This document shows, in pieces, positions 8,828-18,221 of a stretch of DNA of 64,000 bases; the first letter of the stretch is position 1; every line of letters starts with the position of its first letter. The stretch lies in contig JAHBUR010000013.1 in assembly GCA_019637975.1 (NCBI GenBank), positions 60,195 through 124,194 of the forward strand, read 5' to 3'. Position numbers and translations under genes: made by a program. The DNA is from Bacteroidota bacterium (GTDB lineage Bacteria; Bacteroidota; Ignavibacteria; UBA10030; UBA6906). Under the pieces are notes generated by a model that was given only the letters and a program-made list of their open reading frames with translations, made no database searches and was not told where the DNA came from.

Positions 8828-10248
8828 ACGCCACTTCGCATGATGATATTCTGGTTAAGGCGGGAAACCTCCGTTGGGAAGTGGGGGAGAACTTTCATGA
8901 TTCCCTTATGGAATCCCTGTACACGGAAGCTTCGCGAATAGCCGATCGTGTTGTTACACGATCCGACACGCCGGGACGATTCAACTGGGACAGAACACTC
9001 GATAAGCTGCTCACAGGCCGATGGACGGGCTTGCCCATTATGATTCTTTTGTTAATGGTTGTGTTCTGGCTGACAATCGCCGGGGCCAATGTTCCCTCGG
9101 CACTTCTCGCTTCACTGTTGCTTGATACCGTCCATCCTGCTCTACGCTCGTTGGGTGAAACCATGAGCATGCCCTGGTGGCTCTCCGGCTTCCTGTTCGA
9201 TGGCGTGTATCTTGCGGCTGCGTGGGTCGTGAGTGTTATGCTGCCGCCGATGGCGATTTTCTTTCCCCTGTTCACCTTACTTGAGGATTTCGGGTACTTG
9301 CCCCGGGTTGCGTTCAACCTTGATCATCTATTCCGCAAGGCTGGGGCACACGGCAAGCAGGCGCTTTCCATGAGCATGGGATACGGATGCAACGCGGCCG
9401 GCATCATTTCAACGCGTATCATTGACAGTCCTCGCGAGCGGCTCATCGCAATCATTACGAACAACTTCTCACTCTGCAACGGACGCTGGCCGACACAGAT
9501 TTTGATTGCGACGCTGTTCATCGGCGCCCTCGCGCCTGCAGCTCTCAGCGGATTTCTTTCCGCCTCGGCAGTGGTCGCGGTTGCGCTTTTAGGCGTAGCG
9601 CTGACATTTCTGACATCATGGTTTCTCTCAAAAACGATGCTGAAGGGTGAGGCATCGACGTTCAGTCTCGAGCTTCCACCCTACCGGCCACCTCAGGTCC
9701 TCAGAACTCTCTATACCTCTCTGATTGATCGGACAATTCTCGTTCTGTGGAGGGCAGTGGTGTTTGCCGTTCCGGCCGGCGCGGTAATCTGGCTTATTTC
9801 CAATATCTTCATCGGAGAGTTGAGTATTGCGCAGCACGCCATCAACTGGCTGAATCCGTTCGGGTTGCTCATTGGATTGAACGGTGTCATTCTCCTTGCG
9901 TACATTATTGCAATCCCCGCAAACGAAATCGTCATCCCGACAATACTCATGCTCACGGTGGCAAGCACAGGCGTTTCGGGCTACGGCGAGGGTACGGGTG
10001 TACTGTTTGAGCTTGAGGATAACCTTCAATACCTGTCGGTGTTTCAGGCGGGGGGATGGACGTTGCTTACTGCTGTCAATCTTATGCTCTTCAGTCTGAT
10101 TCACAACCCTTGTTCGACAACCCTCTACACCATCTACAAAGAAACAGGAAACATGAAGTGGACTATCGTTTCGGCTGTCATGCCGATTGTCATGGGATTG
10201 ACCCTGTGTTTCTTCGTTGCACAGATCTGGAGGATAACAGGAATATGA
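8824..10248 (+). CDS. feoB: FeoB permease domain, encoded as a separate protein
   Basis: This 474-residue polytopic protein is the membrane half of FeoB. It shows gate motif 1 as MGYGCNAAGIISTRIIDSPR, gate motif 2 as NNFSLCNGRWPTQI (in place of SARLPVY-type gates) and a C-terminal NPCSTTLYTIYKETG. The start ATG at 8824 overlaps the GTPase stop and is seven bases from AAGGAG. The CNGRWP gate subtype resembles FeoB proteins common in Clostridia, and differs from the full-length feoB at 22139. The substrate is Fe2+ by family; Mn2+ is possible given MntR-like regulation. Confidence 0.9.
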   Translation: MNATSHDDILVKAGNLRWEVGENFHDSLMESLYTEASRIADRVVTRSDTPGRFNWDRTLDKLLTGRWTGLPIMILLLMVVFWLTIAGANVPSALLASLLLDTVHPALRSLGETMSMPWWLSGFLFDGVYLAAAWVVSVMLPPMAIFFPLFTLLEDFGYLPRVAFNLDHLFRKAGAHGKQALSMSMGYGCNAAGIISTRIIDSPRERLIAIITNNFSLCNGRWPTQILIATLFIGALAPAALSGFLSASAVVAVALLGVALTFLTSWFLSKTMLKGEASTFSLELPPYRPPQVLRTLYTSLIDRTILVLWRAVVFAVPAGAVIWLISNIFIGELSIAQHAINWLNPFGLLIGLNGVILLAYIIAIPANEIVIPTILMLTVASTGVSGYGEGTGVLFELEDNLQYLSVFQAGGWTLLTAVNLMLFSLIHNPCSTTLYTIYKETGNMKWTIVSAVMPIVMGLTLCFFVAQIWRITGI

Positions 10249-10292
10249 CCGTACAAGGAAATCCTGACCGACGTGTTGTTCAAGGTAACGGT

Positions 10293-11513
10293 ATGAGGAC
10301 GTTTAACTACTTGATTGTGGCAGCATGCATCCTTTCGACAATCATTGTCAGCTGCGACCACTTGCTGACGAAAGCACCGGAAGAGTCCGAGGTATTCGAA
10401 GGTCCGATTGATGGCTTGACAAATGCACAACGCGCCGTTTTTGTACGCGGCGACAAGGCATTCAGTGAAGTGTTTACGTTCAACACGGGTCTCGGGCCGT
10501 TGTTTAACGAAGCGTCGTGCGAGCGTTGCCATGTGGGCGACGGGCGCGGGCATCCGCGCGTCAACTTGACTCGCTTCGGCGTGAACCTCGGCAACGGGCA
10601 GTTTGATCCTCTTGCCGAGTTCGGTGGGCCGCAGCTGCAGCAGCGCAGCATGCCCGGTTATCCGGCGGAGACGATTCCGAGCCATGCAAACGCCATCTCC
10701 GTGCGCGGAGGGCCCATTGTAACAGGACTTGGATTGATCGAGGCCATCCCGGATCAGACCATACTTGCCAATGCAGACCCGAACGACTTGGATGGCGACG
10801 GCATTTCCGGGCGCCCGAACGTTATCGCGGCGCCCGATTTCCTCGGACTCGGTCCCGGGCCGCACAACGGCAAGTACCTTGGCCGTTTCGGCCGAAAGGC
10901 AGGCAGCATCAATCTTCTGCACCAAACTGTAGTGGCATACCATCAGGATATGGGCATCACCTCCGATTTTCTTCCGGAGGAGAACTTCCATCCGTCCATC
11001 GGACCCGGCGGCGATCCTGTTCCCGATCCCGAAGTTGCTGCTGTGACGGTGCACGATGTGGTGTTCTACCTGCAAACTCTGCGGCCGGCGATGCGAAGGA
11101 ATGAACGCGACCCTGCCGTTCAGCGGGGTGAGCAGTTGTTTCGCACGATTAAGTGCGTATCGTGCCACGTTCCGGTGATGATGACCGGGCCTCACCCTGT
11201 TGCAGCGCTCAGCCACCGTCCAGTCCATCTCTATTCCGATCTTCTTCTGCACGATATGGGCCCCGACCTCGCCGACAATTTCATCGAAGGCGAGGCGTCG
11301 GGCGTGGAGTGGCGCACAACACCGCTGTGGGGGCTGGGAATTGTGGAGAATGTTTTGGGCGGAACGCCGTTTTATCTTCACGACGGCCGCACATCCGATT
11401 TGCGGGTGGTAATTGACCTGCATAAAGGCGAAGCAAACGGATCGCGCATAGCCTTTCTCCAGTTGTCGCCGGCTGATCAGGACGCCTTGATTGCCTTTCT
11501 AAGATCACTGTAA
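10293..11513 (+). CDS. Di-haem c-type cytochrome, thiol oxidoreductase-like (DUF1111/DHOR)
   Basis: This exported protein of 406 residues has an N-terminal signal with a cysteine (STIIVSC), so it may be a lipoprotein. Two c-haem motifs are visible, CERCH (about residue 80) and CVSCH (about residue 290), with family blocks ERDPAVQRGEQLF and the C-terminal HDGR and LIAFLRSL. It belongs to the di-haem oxidoreductase family (COG3488), whose members are often found beside iron-regulated imelysin genes. An upstream ATG at 10245 overlaps the feoB stop (ATGA) and follows GGAGGAT, so the protein may be 16 residues longer. It ends overlapping the Rieske gene. Confidence 0.85.
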   Translation: MRTFNYLIVAACILSTIIVSCDHLLTKAPEESEVFEGPIDGLTNAQRAVFVRGDKAFSEVFTFNTGLGPLFNEASCERCHVGDGRGHPRVNLTRFGVNLGNGQFDPLAEFGGPQLQQRSMPGYPAETIPSHANAISVRGGPIVTGLGLIEAIPDQTILANADPNDLDGDGISGRPNVIAAPDFLGLGPGPHNGKYLGRFGRKAGSINLLHQTVVAYHQDMGITSDFLPEENFHPSIGPGGDPVPDPEVAAVTVHDVVFYLQTLRPAMRRNERDPAVQRGEQLFRTIKCVSCHVPVMMTGPHPVAALSHRPVHLYSDLLLHDMGPDLADNFIEGEASGVEWRTTPLWGLGIVENVLGGTPFYLHDGRTSDLRVVIDLHKGEANGSRIAFLQLSPADQDALIAFLRSL

Positions 11514-11938
11514 TGGATAGAAACACATTCCTGCGTGTGGCGGGCACCGCCGTGTTGGTTGCGCCGGTAGCTGCGTTGCTTCAACATTGTGCATCGGGTC
11601 GCGTGGTGCATGCCATCGCCGAGAGGGGGAAGGTAACGATTCCTGTTTCTGCGCTTCCCGATTTGGCAACGCCCGGCAGCTTCGCCAAAGTCTACGTTGA
11701 TCGGTTCGCCAATCCGATTATTGTGTTCGAGGGAGAAAGAAATGAACTGCATGCGATCCTCAGCACCTGTTCCCACTCCGGCTGTGAAGTACGGAAACTG
11801 CCCACGAAGTTCGAATGTCCCTGCCACGGCTCCGAATACAATTTGCGCGGCAACGTGTTGCGGGGTCCGGCCCCTGATCCGCTCAATGCATTCGAGGTGC
11901 GGAGGCGTGAAAATGCTATTGAAATTCATCTGGGTTGA
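11513..11938 (+). CDS. Exported Rieske [2Fe-2S] protein
   Basis: The 141-residue protein has an N-terminal hydrophobic segment and a complete Rieske cluster-binding pattern: box 1 CSHSGC and box 2 CPCHGS, 12 residues apart, followed by GPAPDPL. The N terminus (MDRNTFLRVAG) looks like a twin-arginine signal in which the second Arg is Asn. Rieske proteins usually need Tat export because the cluster is inserted before transport, so this is unusual. The start overlaps the cytochrome stop (TAATG). Together with the cytochrome it suggests an electron-transfer step tied to metal uptake. Confidence 0.88.
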   Translation: MDRNTFLRVAGTAVLVAPVAALLQHCASGRVVHAIAERGKVTIPVSALPDLATPGSFAKVYVDRFANPIIVFEGERNELHAILSTCSHSGCEVRKLPTKFECPCHGSEYNLRGNVLRGPAPDPLNAFEVRRRENAIEIHLG

Positions 11939-11942
11939 TGAT

Positions 11943-13115
11943 ATGAGACTGACAAGATTCTGCTTGATGCTTCTGACGTTCGCATTCTGTTGTCCAGAGA
12001 ACTCGCCCGGTCAAGACACAACAATGCCGCCTCCGATGGTGAAGGGAGGAATCTATGACCGTCCCTACCTCTTCCGTCCCTCATCACGCATTGCGATCGG
12101 CGGGTATGCGGAGACAATGGTACGGTCGGAGTGGGTGGAGGGCATTCATGAGAATGTGTCGTTTGAAGCGAGGCGGTTCAACATCTTTCTCTATTCCGCC
12201 ATTGCGCCTTTCGTCAAACTCACGTCGGAATTGGAATTTGAACACGGCACAGAAGAGATCAAACTGGAAGTGGCACTTATTGATATTGAGTTTCACGAAG
12301 CGCTGAATCTTCGCGGCGGCATCCTCCTCTCGCCCCTTGGCAAATTCAACCTGGCACACGACAGCCCGGGCAACCCGTTTACGGACAGGCCGCTTGTATC
12401 AACAGCGATTATCCCCTCGACGTTTTCCGAAGCAGGCCTCGGGCTCTTCGGGTCGGTGTATCCCTCTGCCGAACACAGGCTCACGTACGAAGCGTATCTG
12501 GTGAACGGACTGAACGATGATGTGCTTCTTGGCGGAGAAGGGACGTCGATTCCCGCCGGCCGCCCCTCTGCTTTCGATGAGGATAACAACGGAAGTCCCG
12601 CATTTGTCGGACGTGTCGCGTGGCTGCCGGAATTCGGACTTGAACTCGGCGTTTCGCTGCACTCGGGATTGTACAACACGTTCAAGGAGGAAGGGCTTAT
12701 CGTTGACGACAAACGGGGCCTTACTATTGCTGCAATTGATTTACACTGGCAGATTGGTGATCTCGAAATTGCCGGGGAGTATGCGCGGGCACGTATTGAC
12801 ATTCCCGCCTCCCTCAACGGGATGTTCGCGGCCAGACAACAGGGTTACTACGGCCAAGCACTGTACAACGTGCTGAGCGGCATTATACCCCAATTCCCGA
12901 ATTCCGTTCTTGCAGTCGGAGCCCGGTACGACTATGTTGATCTCGACGCAGAACTCCGGGGAGACGACACGCATCGTCTGTCGGTTGGCGTCAACCTTCG
13001 CCTTGTTCCGGACACAGTCATCAAATTGGACTACCAGCACAACTGGATGTTCGACCGGATCAACAATATGGAGCGTTCCGCCGTGATCCAGTTCGGCGTT
13101 GCAACGTATTTCTAA
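11943..13115 (+). CDS. Outer-membrane porin-like beta-barrel
   Basis: After a signal peptide (about residues 1-22), this 390-residue protein is made of alternating strands ending in a C-terminal VIQFGVATYF, with a terminal aromatic residue as in outer-membrane barrels. It resembles phosphate-selective O/P-type porins (RIAIGGYAETM near the N terminus, VGVNLRLVPDTVIKLDYQHN near the end). It follows the Rieske gene by four bases and closes the metal operon, so it may admit the metal or an electron acceptor. Function is inferred from context only. Confidence 0.7.
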   Translation: MRLTRFCLMLLTFAFCCPENSPGQDTTMPPPMVKGGIYDRPYLFRPSSRIAIGGYAETMVRSEWVEGIHENVSFEARRFNIFLYSAIAPFVKLTSELEFEHGTEEIKLEVALIDIEFHEALNLRGGILLSPLGKFNLAHDSPGNPFTDRPLVSTAIIPSTFSEAGLGLFGSVYPSAEHRLTYEAYLVNGLNDDVLLGGEGTSIPAGRPSAFDEDNNGSPAFVGRVAWLPEFGLELGVSLHSGLYNTFKEEGLIVDDKRGLTIAAIDLHWQIGDLEIAGEYARARIDIPASLNGMFAARQQGYYGQALYNVLSGIIPQFPNSVLAVGARYDYVDLDAELRGDDTHRLSVGVNLRLVPDTVIKLDYQHNWMFDRINNMERSAVIQFGVATYF

Positions 13116-13159
13116 GGTCGAATTCCGTTGTGGCCCGGTTCGGAGAGATGCCGGGGGTT

Positions 13160-14794
13160 TCACTTCTGACCCAGTTCCTTGCCTTCCATCAACAATTTCT
13201 CGTACTCCACCTTATACCGTTTGATCGCGTTGAATAGCGCATTAGCAATCCTCTCCTGTCCTGATTCACTGCGAAGGAGTTTTTCGTCTTCTCTATTGGA
13301 AAGATATGCCGTTTCGACGAGAACGTTCGGCATCGCGGAGCCGACAAGCACGAGAAATCCCGCCTGCTTCACGCCATGGTTTGGGATGTCGAGATGCTTG
13401 TTCATCTCTTGCGTTGCAAGCTCGGCAAATCTCTCGCTTGCACGCATATGAGCCGATTGTGCCATCGTGACGAGAATAAAATTCTCGTCGGTCAGGTGTT
13501 TGTATCTCTCCTCGTATCCCTCTTCCAGTGTGATAACGGAGTTCTCCCGCTCGGCAATGGCGATTGCCTCGTCTGTTCTGCCCGGACGCAGGAGATATAC
13601 TTCAAATCCGCGGTTCGGATGCGGCTTGCGGGGCATTGAGTTGGCATGTACGCTGATGAACAACTTTCCGCCCCGCTCGTTCGCGATACGTCCGCGTTTG
13701 TCAAGCTCGACAAACGTGTCATCATCCCTCGTCAACTCGACTCTCACGCCCTTCAGATTGCGCTTGATGAGTTTCTCCAACTTCAGTACGATGCCGAGCG
13801 TAACATCCTTTTCTTTCGTTCCCGTCACACCGATTGCCCCCGGGTCGCGCCCGCCGTGCCCGGCGTCGAGGACGATCACATCCAATTCGTATTTTTTGCG
13901 AAAACGTTCAAGCTCAGTGTTTACAGGCTGTCTCTTCTTCTCTTCAATAGCAACAAGCGTCTCATCGGACAGTGATCGCAGGGTAATCAACAAGTCGTTC
14001 GACAATCCGTCCTTTTCAACTTTCGAGGACGAAAACTCCCCCTCCAGTTTGAACGCAATCTGGACGGATGTTTGAAATTGCTGAGCGATGATCTTCTTGA
14101 TTGCGCCGGCCGGTTTTGTTCTGTTTAATGCGGCAACGTCGGCCCGTGCATTGGAGACAGTCAGGTAATACCAGCCTTCTTTGTTGAGAAGACCTTCAAA
14201 CACAGGAAGAGACTTTGTCGAGGAAACGCGAATAATTATCCCGTTTGCTTTGACATCAATTGCGAGTGATGAGATATCGAATGGCGACGGCGGGCGAAGC
14301 GGCTTTTCGAGACGGATAGAACCGGACGTGACGTCAAATCGTGCGGGCGCTCCGAACAGTTGCGCAAAGAAGGGGGCGCTCGATGCAATAGGAATGAAGA
14401 ACTCGTTTTGCACAACCCGAACACCCGCCGCAAGTTGAATTGCCGTTTTTCTTCCCGATTGATTTGTCGTGGCAACAAACGGGTTGTCGTCAAAGAATAC
14501 GACCGGCGGGGTTGTTGCAACGGAAAGGGACTGCTCCTCCCGATTTACGACAGATCGGATAGAAAGCGCCTGCGCAATGTCGTTCACCGATGCGAACGTA
14601 AGTCCGTTGTGGACGATACCGGTTATCCGCAGTTTACGCGAAGGGTTGCTTTCATGTACGAGTGAAAGACTGTGATCCTGGGCGGATACAGCGGAGGAAA
14701 GTACCATTGACAGGACAGTGATGCGAAGCAGTATGTTCACCGATATAGCAAGTCGATACGTCGCGCGTTCCCCCGAACTCATCGGCTCCTTCAT
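13160..14794 (-). CDS. N-acetylmuramoyl-L-alanine amidase (Amidase_3 with AMIN-like N-terminal domains)
   Basis: The 544-residue exported protein carries a copper-amine-oxidase-N/AMIN-like region first (residues 45-290) and then a zinc amidase domain from about residue 305. Zinc-site motifs are VLDAGHGGRDPGA, LFISVHANS and the catalytic VETAYLSN. It cleaves the bond between the glycan strand and the stem peptide in the periplasm, as in daughter-cell separation. It converges with the porin gene across a 44-base gap. It starts five bases after the yajQ stop, so the two are probably one transcript. Confidence 0.9.
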   Translation of the reverse strand: MKEPMSSGERATYRLAISVNILLRITVLSMVLSSAVSAQDHSLSLVHESNPSRKLRITGIVHNGLTFASVNDIAQALSIRSVVNREEQSLSVATTPPVVFFDDNPFVATTNQSGRKTAIQLAAGVRVVQNEFFIPIASSAPFFAQLFGAPARFDVTSGSIRLEKPLRPPSPFDISSLAIDVKANGIIIRVSSTKSLPVFEGLLNKEGWYYLTVSNARADVAALNRTKPAGAIKKIIAQQFQTSVQIAFKLEGEFSSSKVEKDGLSNDLLITLRSLSDETLVAIEEKKRQPVNTELERFRKKYELDVIVLDAGHGGRDPGAIGVTGTKEKDVTLGIVLKLEKLIKRNLKGVRVELTRDDDTFVELDKRGRIANERGGKLFISVHANSMPRKPHPNRGFEVYLLRPGRTDEAIAIAERENSVITLEEGYEERYKHLTDENFILVTMAQSAHMRASERFAELATQEMNKHLDIPNHGVKQAGFLVLVGSAMPNVLVETAYLSNREDEKLLRSESGQERIANALFNAIKRYKVEYEKLLMEGKELGQK

Positions 14795-14799
14795 CCGCC

Positions 14800-15297
14800 C
14801 TATCGATAGTTGGTGAATTGCGTAGCGAACTTCAGATCGGCCTCCCGAATCATCTTCATCACGGCCTGCAGGTCATCCTTGTTCTTGCCGCTCACCCGTA
14901 CCTGGTCATCCATGATTTGCGCCTGCACCTTGAGCTTGGTATCCTTGATCATCTTGACGATCAGCTTGGCGTCTTCCTTGTTGATGCCGATGCGGAGTTT
15001 GATAATTTGCCGGACTGTGCTGCCCGCCGCCGGCTCAACAGGCCCGTAGTCGAGGGCTTTCACCGGTACGCTGCGTTTGATGAGCTTATTTTGGAGAATG
15101 TCGATAACGCTTTTCAGCTTGAAATCGTCGTCAGAGATCACGGTGAGTAGCTTGTCCTTTTGATTCAACTCGATGGAACTCTTCGAGTCCTTGAAATCGT
15201 ACCGCTGAATGATCTCCTTGCGCGCCTGATGCAAGGCGTTATCCACCTCCTGCATATTCACTTCTGAAACGATGTCGAACGAAAACGTGTCTGCCAT
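14800..15297 (-). CDS. yajQ: YajQ-family nucleotide-binding protein
   Basis: This is a full-length 165-residue YajQ. The N terminus reads [20 protein letters not shown], followed by [13 protein letters not shown], the [12 protein letters not shown] block and the C-terminal [14 protein letters not shown]. The family forms two ferredoxin-like domains and some members bind cyclic di-GMP. It is a cytosolic protein and is upstream of the amidase gene on the same strand. The upstream 177 bases to the next gene contain no gene. Confidence 0.93.
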   Translation of the reverse strand: MADTFSFDIVSEVNMQEVDNALHQARKEIIQRYDFKDSKSSIELNQKDKLLTVISDDDFKLKSVIDILQNKLIKRSVPVKALDYGPVEPAAGSTVRQIIKLRIGINKEDAKLIVKMIKDTKLKVQAQIMDDQVRVSGKNKDDLQAVMKMIREADLKFATQFTNYR

Positions 15298-15474
15298 AAG
15301 TCGAATCCCGGTTGTCGAACTGGTTTTATCGGAACTTCAGGCTGAACAGTGCGTGGACAAAAATCTTAAGCAATTCCCACCGCGGGCTGTTTGTTTGAAG
15401 TACATAGCTCTGCTGCACCTCGCGCTGCGCAACCGAGTCACGCGTAGTTATCTGAACCGAGAGAGGATACATCA

Positions 15475-16629
15475 TCAGCTCCATACCTCCGTGACCTTCT
15501 TTGTGATGTTGATATTCCGCTTGCCAAGTTCATCGATCATGATTTTGCCCGGCACGCATACTTCCGGCACGCATACACCGCGCTCGGTGATGATTCCGTG
15601 CGCAAGCATTTGCGCCACAATGGATGTCGGAAACGCCGTTGTGCGCATCATGGCTGTCATCTTTCCTGCATCATCATAATAATCCACGAACTCATACACA
15701 AGCGTTTTCGCCGCCGTTGCCGTCCGGCCCGAGATTGTTGCGCGGGCCAGCACAACATCTTTGTCGCCGTAGTCAAGTTTCTTGCGCAACAGGTCGGCGA
15801 AGAACTCCCTGTTGGTTTTGACGCTTCCGCCCACCATCATCGGTTCCGACGTTGCGAACCCGAGGTCGAGCAAGGTCTTGAATTTCTCGCAATGCCCTTT
15901 ATAGCGGATTGTTTTGTAATCGAGATTGTTGACTTTCCCGTCAAGCAACTGCGTCAGCGTGGAAAGTCCGCCGGAGGTGTTGAAGGCTTCCAGCGTGCCA
16001 AACGGTTCGGGAAACTCAATGTCTTCCAAGCCCGACATCGGATCGATGAGTTCTGTTTTCCCGTCCCTGATGACTGTCGCCTTTTCGACATACTCGTTGA
16101 TGAGGCCTTCGACCGAAAAAACGATCTGATAGTAGAGTGGCGGACGCGGACGTTGGGGAAGTCCGCCAACGCGGAGGTGAATCGAATCGAGTTGCTCAAA
16201 TTCCCTCGTCCCTTCCATTGCAAGAATGTTGATCAGCCCGGGCGCGAGCCCGCAGTTGGGAACAACCGTAATGTCCTTCTCTTTTGCAGCCGCATCAAGA
16301 CTGAGTTGCCGTTCGACAACATCGTTGTTGCCGCCGAGGTCGCACATCGGAACGCCCGCCTCGATTGCCGCCTTCGTCATCTGATAGTTGACGGAGTAGG
16401 TAACGGCGCTGATTACGGCTCCGCTTCCCTCAATGAGTTTGCCGACTTCACGTGAACTGTTAACGTCAACCCGAACAGGCGTCACATTGTCGCCGATTGC
16501 CATTGCGGCCGAGCGTGCTTGTTGGATGTTAATATCGGCAAGAACGATTTCATCGTCCGGATTTCGTTTTGCAAGATCGTATGCTGCGGCGCTTCCCATC
16601 ATACCGGCGCCGATTATGGTGTATTTCAT
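15475..16629 (-). CDS. Saccharopine dehydrogenase-like NAD(P)-dependent enzyme
   Basis: The 384-residue protein begins with a Rossmann fold (KYTIIGAGMMGSAAAYDLAK) and continues with ADINIQQARS, NCGLAPGL and VRVGG-like blocks typical of the saccharopine/lysine dehydrogenase family. It probably acts on lysine-related or carboxyspermidine-type amino acids; the exact substrate is unclear. I chose ATG 16629 because GAGGAA lies seven bases upstream; an upstream start at 16665 would add 12 residues. It lies 37 bases after the Ogg2-like gene on the same strand. Confidence 0.8.
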   Translation of the reverse strand: MKYTIIGAGMMGSAAAYDLAKRNPDDEIVLADINIQQARSAAMAIGDNVTPVRVDVNSSREVGKLIEGSGAVISAVTYSVNYQMTKAAIEAGVPMCDLGGNNDVVERQLSLDAAAKEKDITVVPNCGLAPGLINILAMEGTREFEQLDSIHLRVGGLPQRPRPPLYYQIVFSVEGLINEYVEKATVIRDGKTELIDPMSGLEDIEFPEPFGTLEAFNTSGGLSTLTQLLDGKVNNLDYKTIRYKGHCEKFKTLLDLGFATSEPMMVGGSVKTNREFFADLLRKKLDYGDKDVVLARATISGRTATAAKTLVYEFVDYYDDAGKMTAMMRTTAFPTSIVAQMLAHGIITERGVCVPEVCVPGKIMIDELGKRNINITKKVTEVWS

Positions 16630-16666
16630 GAACGTTCCTCGAGCTGTGCCGCGAAACGGAAGCATG

Positions 16667-17308
16667 CTACTTTAGAATCTGCCCTGTTTCGTTGCTCCAA
16701 AACAACAAGTCCAACTCATCCATCGATATGTTTATGCTATCGGCGAATGCCTTGAACTTTCTTTCTATATCAAGATAACGTTTTGCGGTGAGAGTTGCGG
16801 GCATCGAACGGATGACGCCATGGTATTTGAGATTCTTCAGAATATGCCTGTCCAGAATCGCCAGATTGCGGTGACCGATATTCCGGAGAAAATGTGACGC
16901 CTCTTTCCAGCCGAGTCCCTTTACGTTCTTCACCAGCCATTTGCGAAGGTCGTCCGCAGGCATGCGGTTAGAGAGTGCAGCGAGGATCTCTCCCTGCATT
17001 GCTTTCAGTTCCATCAGGCGCTTTGCTTTCGTGTTATGAAAGCGGATGTAATGCTGCTTGCGAAACAGAACCGATGCAACATCAATGTCCTTCTCGGGAA
17101 AACCATCGGCCCTCAAAGCCTCGACAGTCTTTCCGGCATTTACTGCACTGGATTGCGGCGTGAGCAGGCAGTACACCAGCTCATAGAAATACTCGTCGGG
17201 CGTGACGGAGGCAAAGCCATTCAGCCGTTGACGGATTGTCTCTCTGTGGTGTTCGTAGTGCATTCTGAGATCATGAATGCCGGTGTACGACCTTGTTCTT
17301 TTACGCAA
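16667..17308 (-). CDS. Ogg2-type 8-oxoguanine DNA glycosylase/AP lyase
   Basis: The 213-residue protein matches the archaeal-type Ogg2 family: YFYELVYCLLTPQSSA, the helix-hairpin-helix NVKGLGWKEASHFLRNIG with the catalytic Lys, then LAILDRHILKNL with the catalytic Asp, and the C-terminal LFWSNETGQILK. In Ogg2 the terminal lysine recognises 8-oxoguanine, and it is kept here. The start overlaps the mutY stop by eight bases, so it should be made with MutY and MutT. It removes 8-oxoG from DNA. This type is common in archaea and scattered in bacteria. Confidence 0.85.
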   Translation of the reverse strand: MRKRTRSYTGIHDLRMHYEHHRETIRQRLNGFASVTPDEYFYELVYCLLTPQSSAVNAGKTVEALRADGFPEKDIDVASVLFRKQHYIRFHNTKAKRLMELKAMQGEILAALSNRMPADDLRKWLVKNVKGLGWKEASHFLRNIGHRNLAILDRHILKNLKYHGVIRSMPATLTAKRYLDIERKFKAFADSINISMDELDLLFWSNETGQILK

Positions 17309-18221
17309 GAGTGACTCTGCGCGTGGTGAGGATTCCTTTTCCTCTTAATCGAATCAGGCCATCTTTCTCCAACCCGAGCAGAAGGTCGGCAAACCTCTTC
17401 TTGTTTCGTTGTGAGAAGTTGTGGAGGATTTTCCTCCCAAGAGCATCGGCACGGATGCTTCGACCGCTATTCAGGTTTCGTAAATGCTGGATAACCTTGC
17501 CCCGATGCAGGCGGTTCGGTATTCCGTCAATCTGCTTGCCGGGTTTGCGTTTGAAAACCGTCGTTCCGGTCATGAGCTTCTTTGAAGCACACGCTTGCCC
17601 GACAGGACACTTGATGCAGTCCGGTTTTCGTGACGTGCATACAGTTGCCCCGAAATCCATCAACGCCTGATTCCAGTTATAGACGTCGTTGCGAGGGAGC
17701 AGTTTTTCGGCGAGTTGCCAGATTTCTGTGGCGGCCCGCATTTTGCGTAGCGAGTCCATCTTCCAGAATATTCTCGAAAGAACCCGTTGCACGTTCACGT
17801 CAACAATTGCACAACGCTGGCCGAAAGCAGAAGAAAGGATTGCGTTTGCCGTATACCTTCCGATACCGGGCAAGGCAATCAGCGAATCGTAGTCTTCCGG
17901 AATTCTTCCCTTATACTCACTCAAGACGATCCGGGTAAGCCGGTGCAGCCGAACGGCGCGGTTGTTGTAGCCCATACCTTTCCATGCGATGACGACATCG
18001 CGCTGTGTGGCCGTTGCAAGCGATCGGAGGGAGGGAAAACGGTTGAGGAATTCGGGATACTTATCCAGAACACGGCTTGCCTGAGTTTGCTGCAACATAA
18101 TTTCAGAGACGAGGATGCGGTACGGGTCGGAGATGCCGCGCCAGGGGAAGGTTCTGCCGTGACGTGTGTACCACGCGAGAAGGGATTTGACGATGTTATG
18201 CTGTTTGTTGGTTTTCCGCAT
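17301..18221 (-). CDS. mutY: MutY-like adenine DNA glycosylase without NUDIX-type C domain
   Basis: The 306-residue protein has the MutY N-terminal catalytic domain: PWRGISDPYRILVSEIMLQQ with the catalytic Glu, the hairpin LPGIGRYTANAI with a catalytic Asp in VDVNV, and a [4Fe-4S] site C-x6-C-x2-C-x5-C (starting at about residue 198). The usual NUDIX-like 8-oxoG-reading domain is replaced by about 80 residues that look like a winged helix. It probably removes adenine opposite 8-oxoG; thymine-glycosylase (MIG-like) activity is an alternative. The gene overlaps mutT at its start and the Ogg2 gene at its end. Confidence 0.85.
   Translation of the reverse strand: MRKTNKQHNIVKSLLAWYTRHGRTFPWRGISDPYRILVSEIMLQQTQASRVLDKYPEFLNRFPSLRSLATATQRDVVIAWKGMGYNNRAVRLHRLTRIVLSEYKGRIPEDYDSLIALPGIGRYTANAILSSAFGQRCAIVDVNVQRVLSRIFWKMDSLRKMRAATEIWQLAEKLLPRNDVYNWNQALMDFGATVCTSRKPDCIKCPVGQACASKKLMTGTTVFKRKPGKQIDGIPNRLHRGKVIQHLRNLNSGRSIRADALGRKILHNFSQRNKKRFADLLLGLEKDGLIRLRGKGILTTRRVTLA

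Noticed and set aside
13134..13158. CCCGG/CCGGG hairpin between the convergent porin and amidase genes
   Set aside because: Five-base stem with a long loop; too weak to call a terminator.
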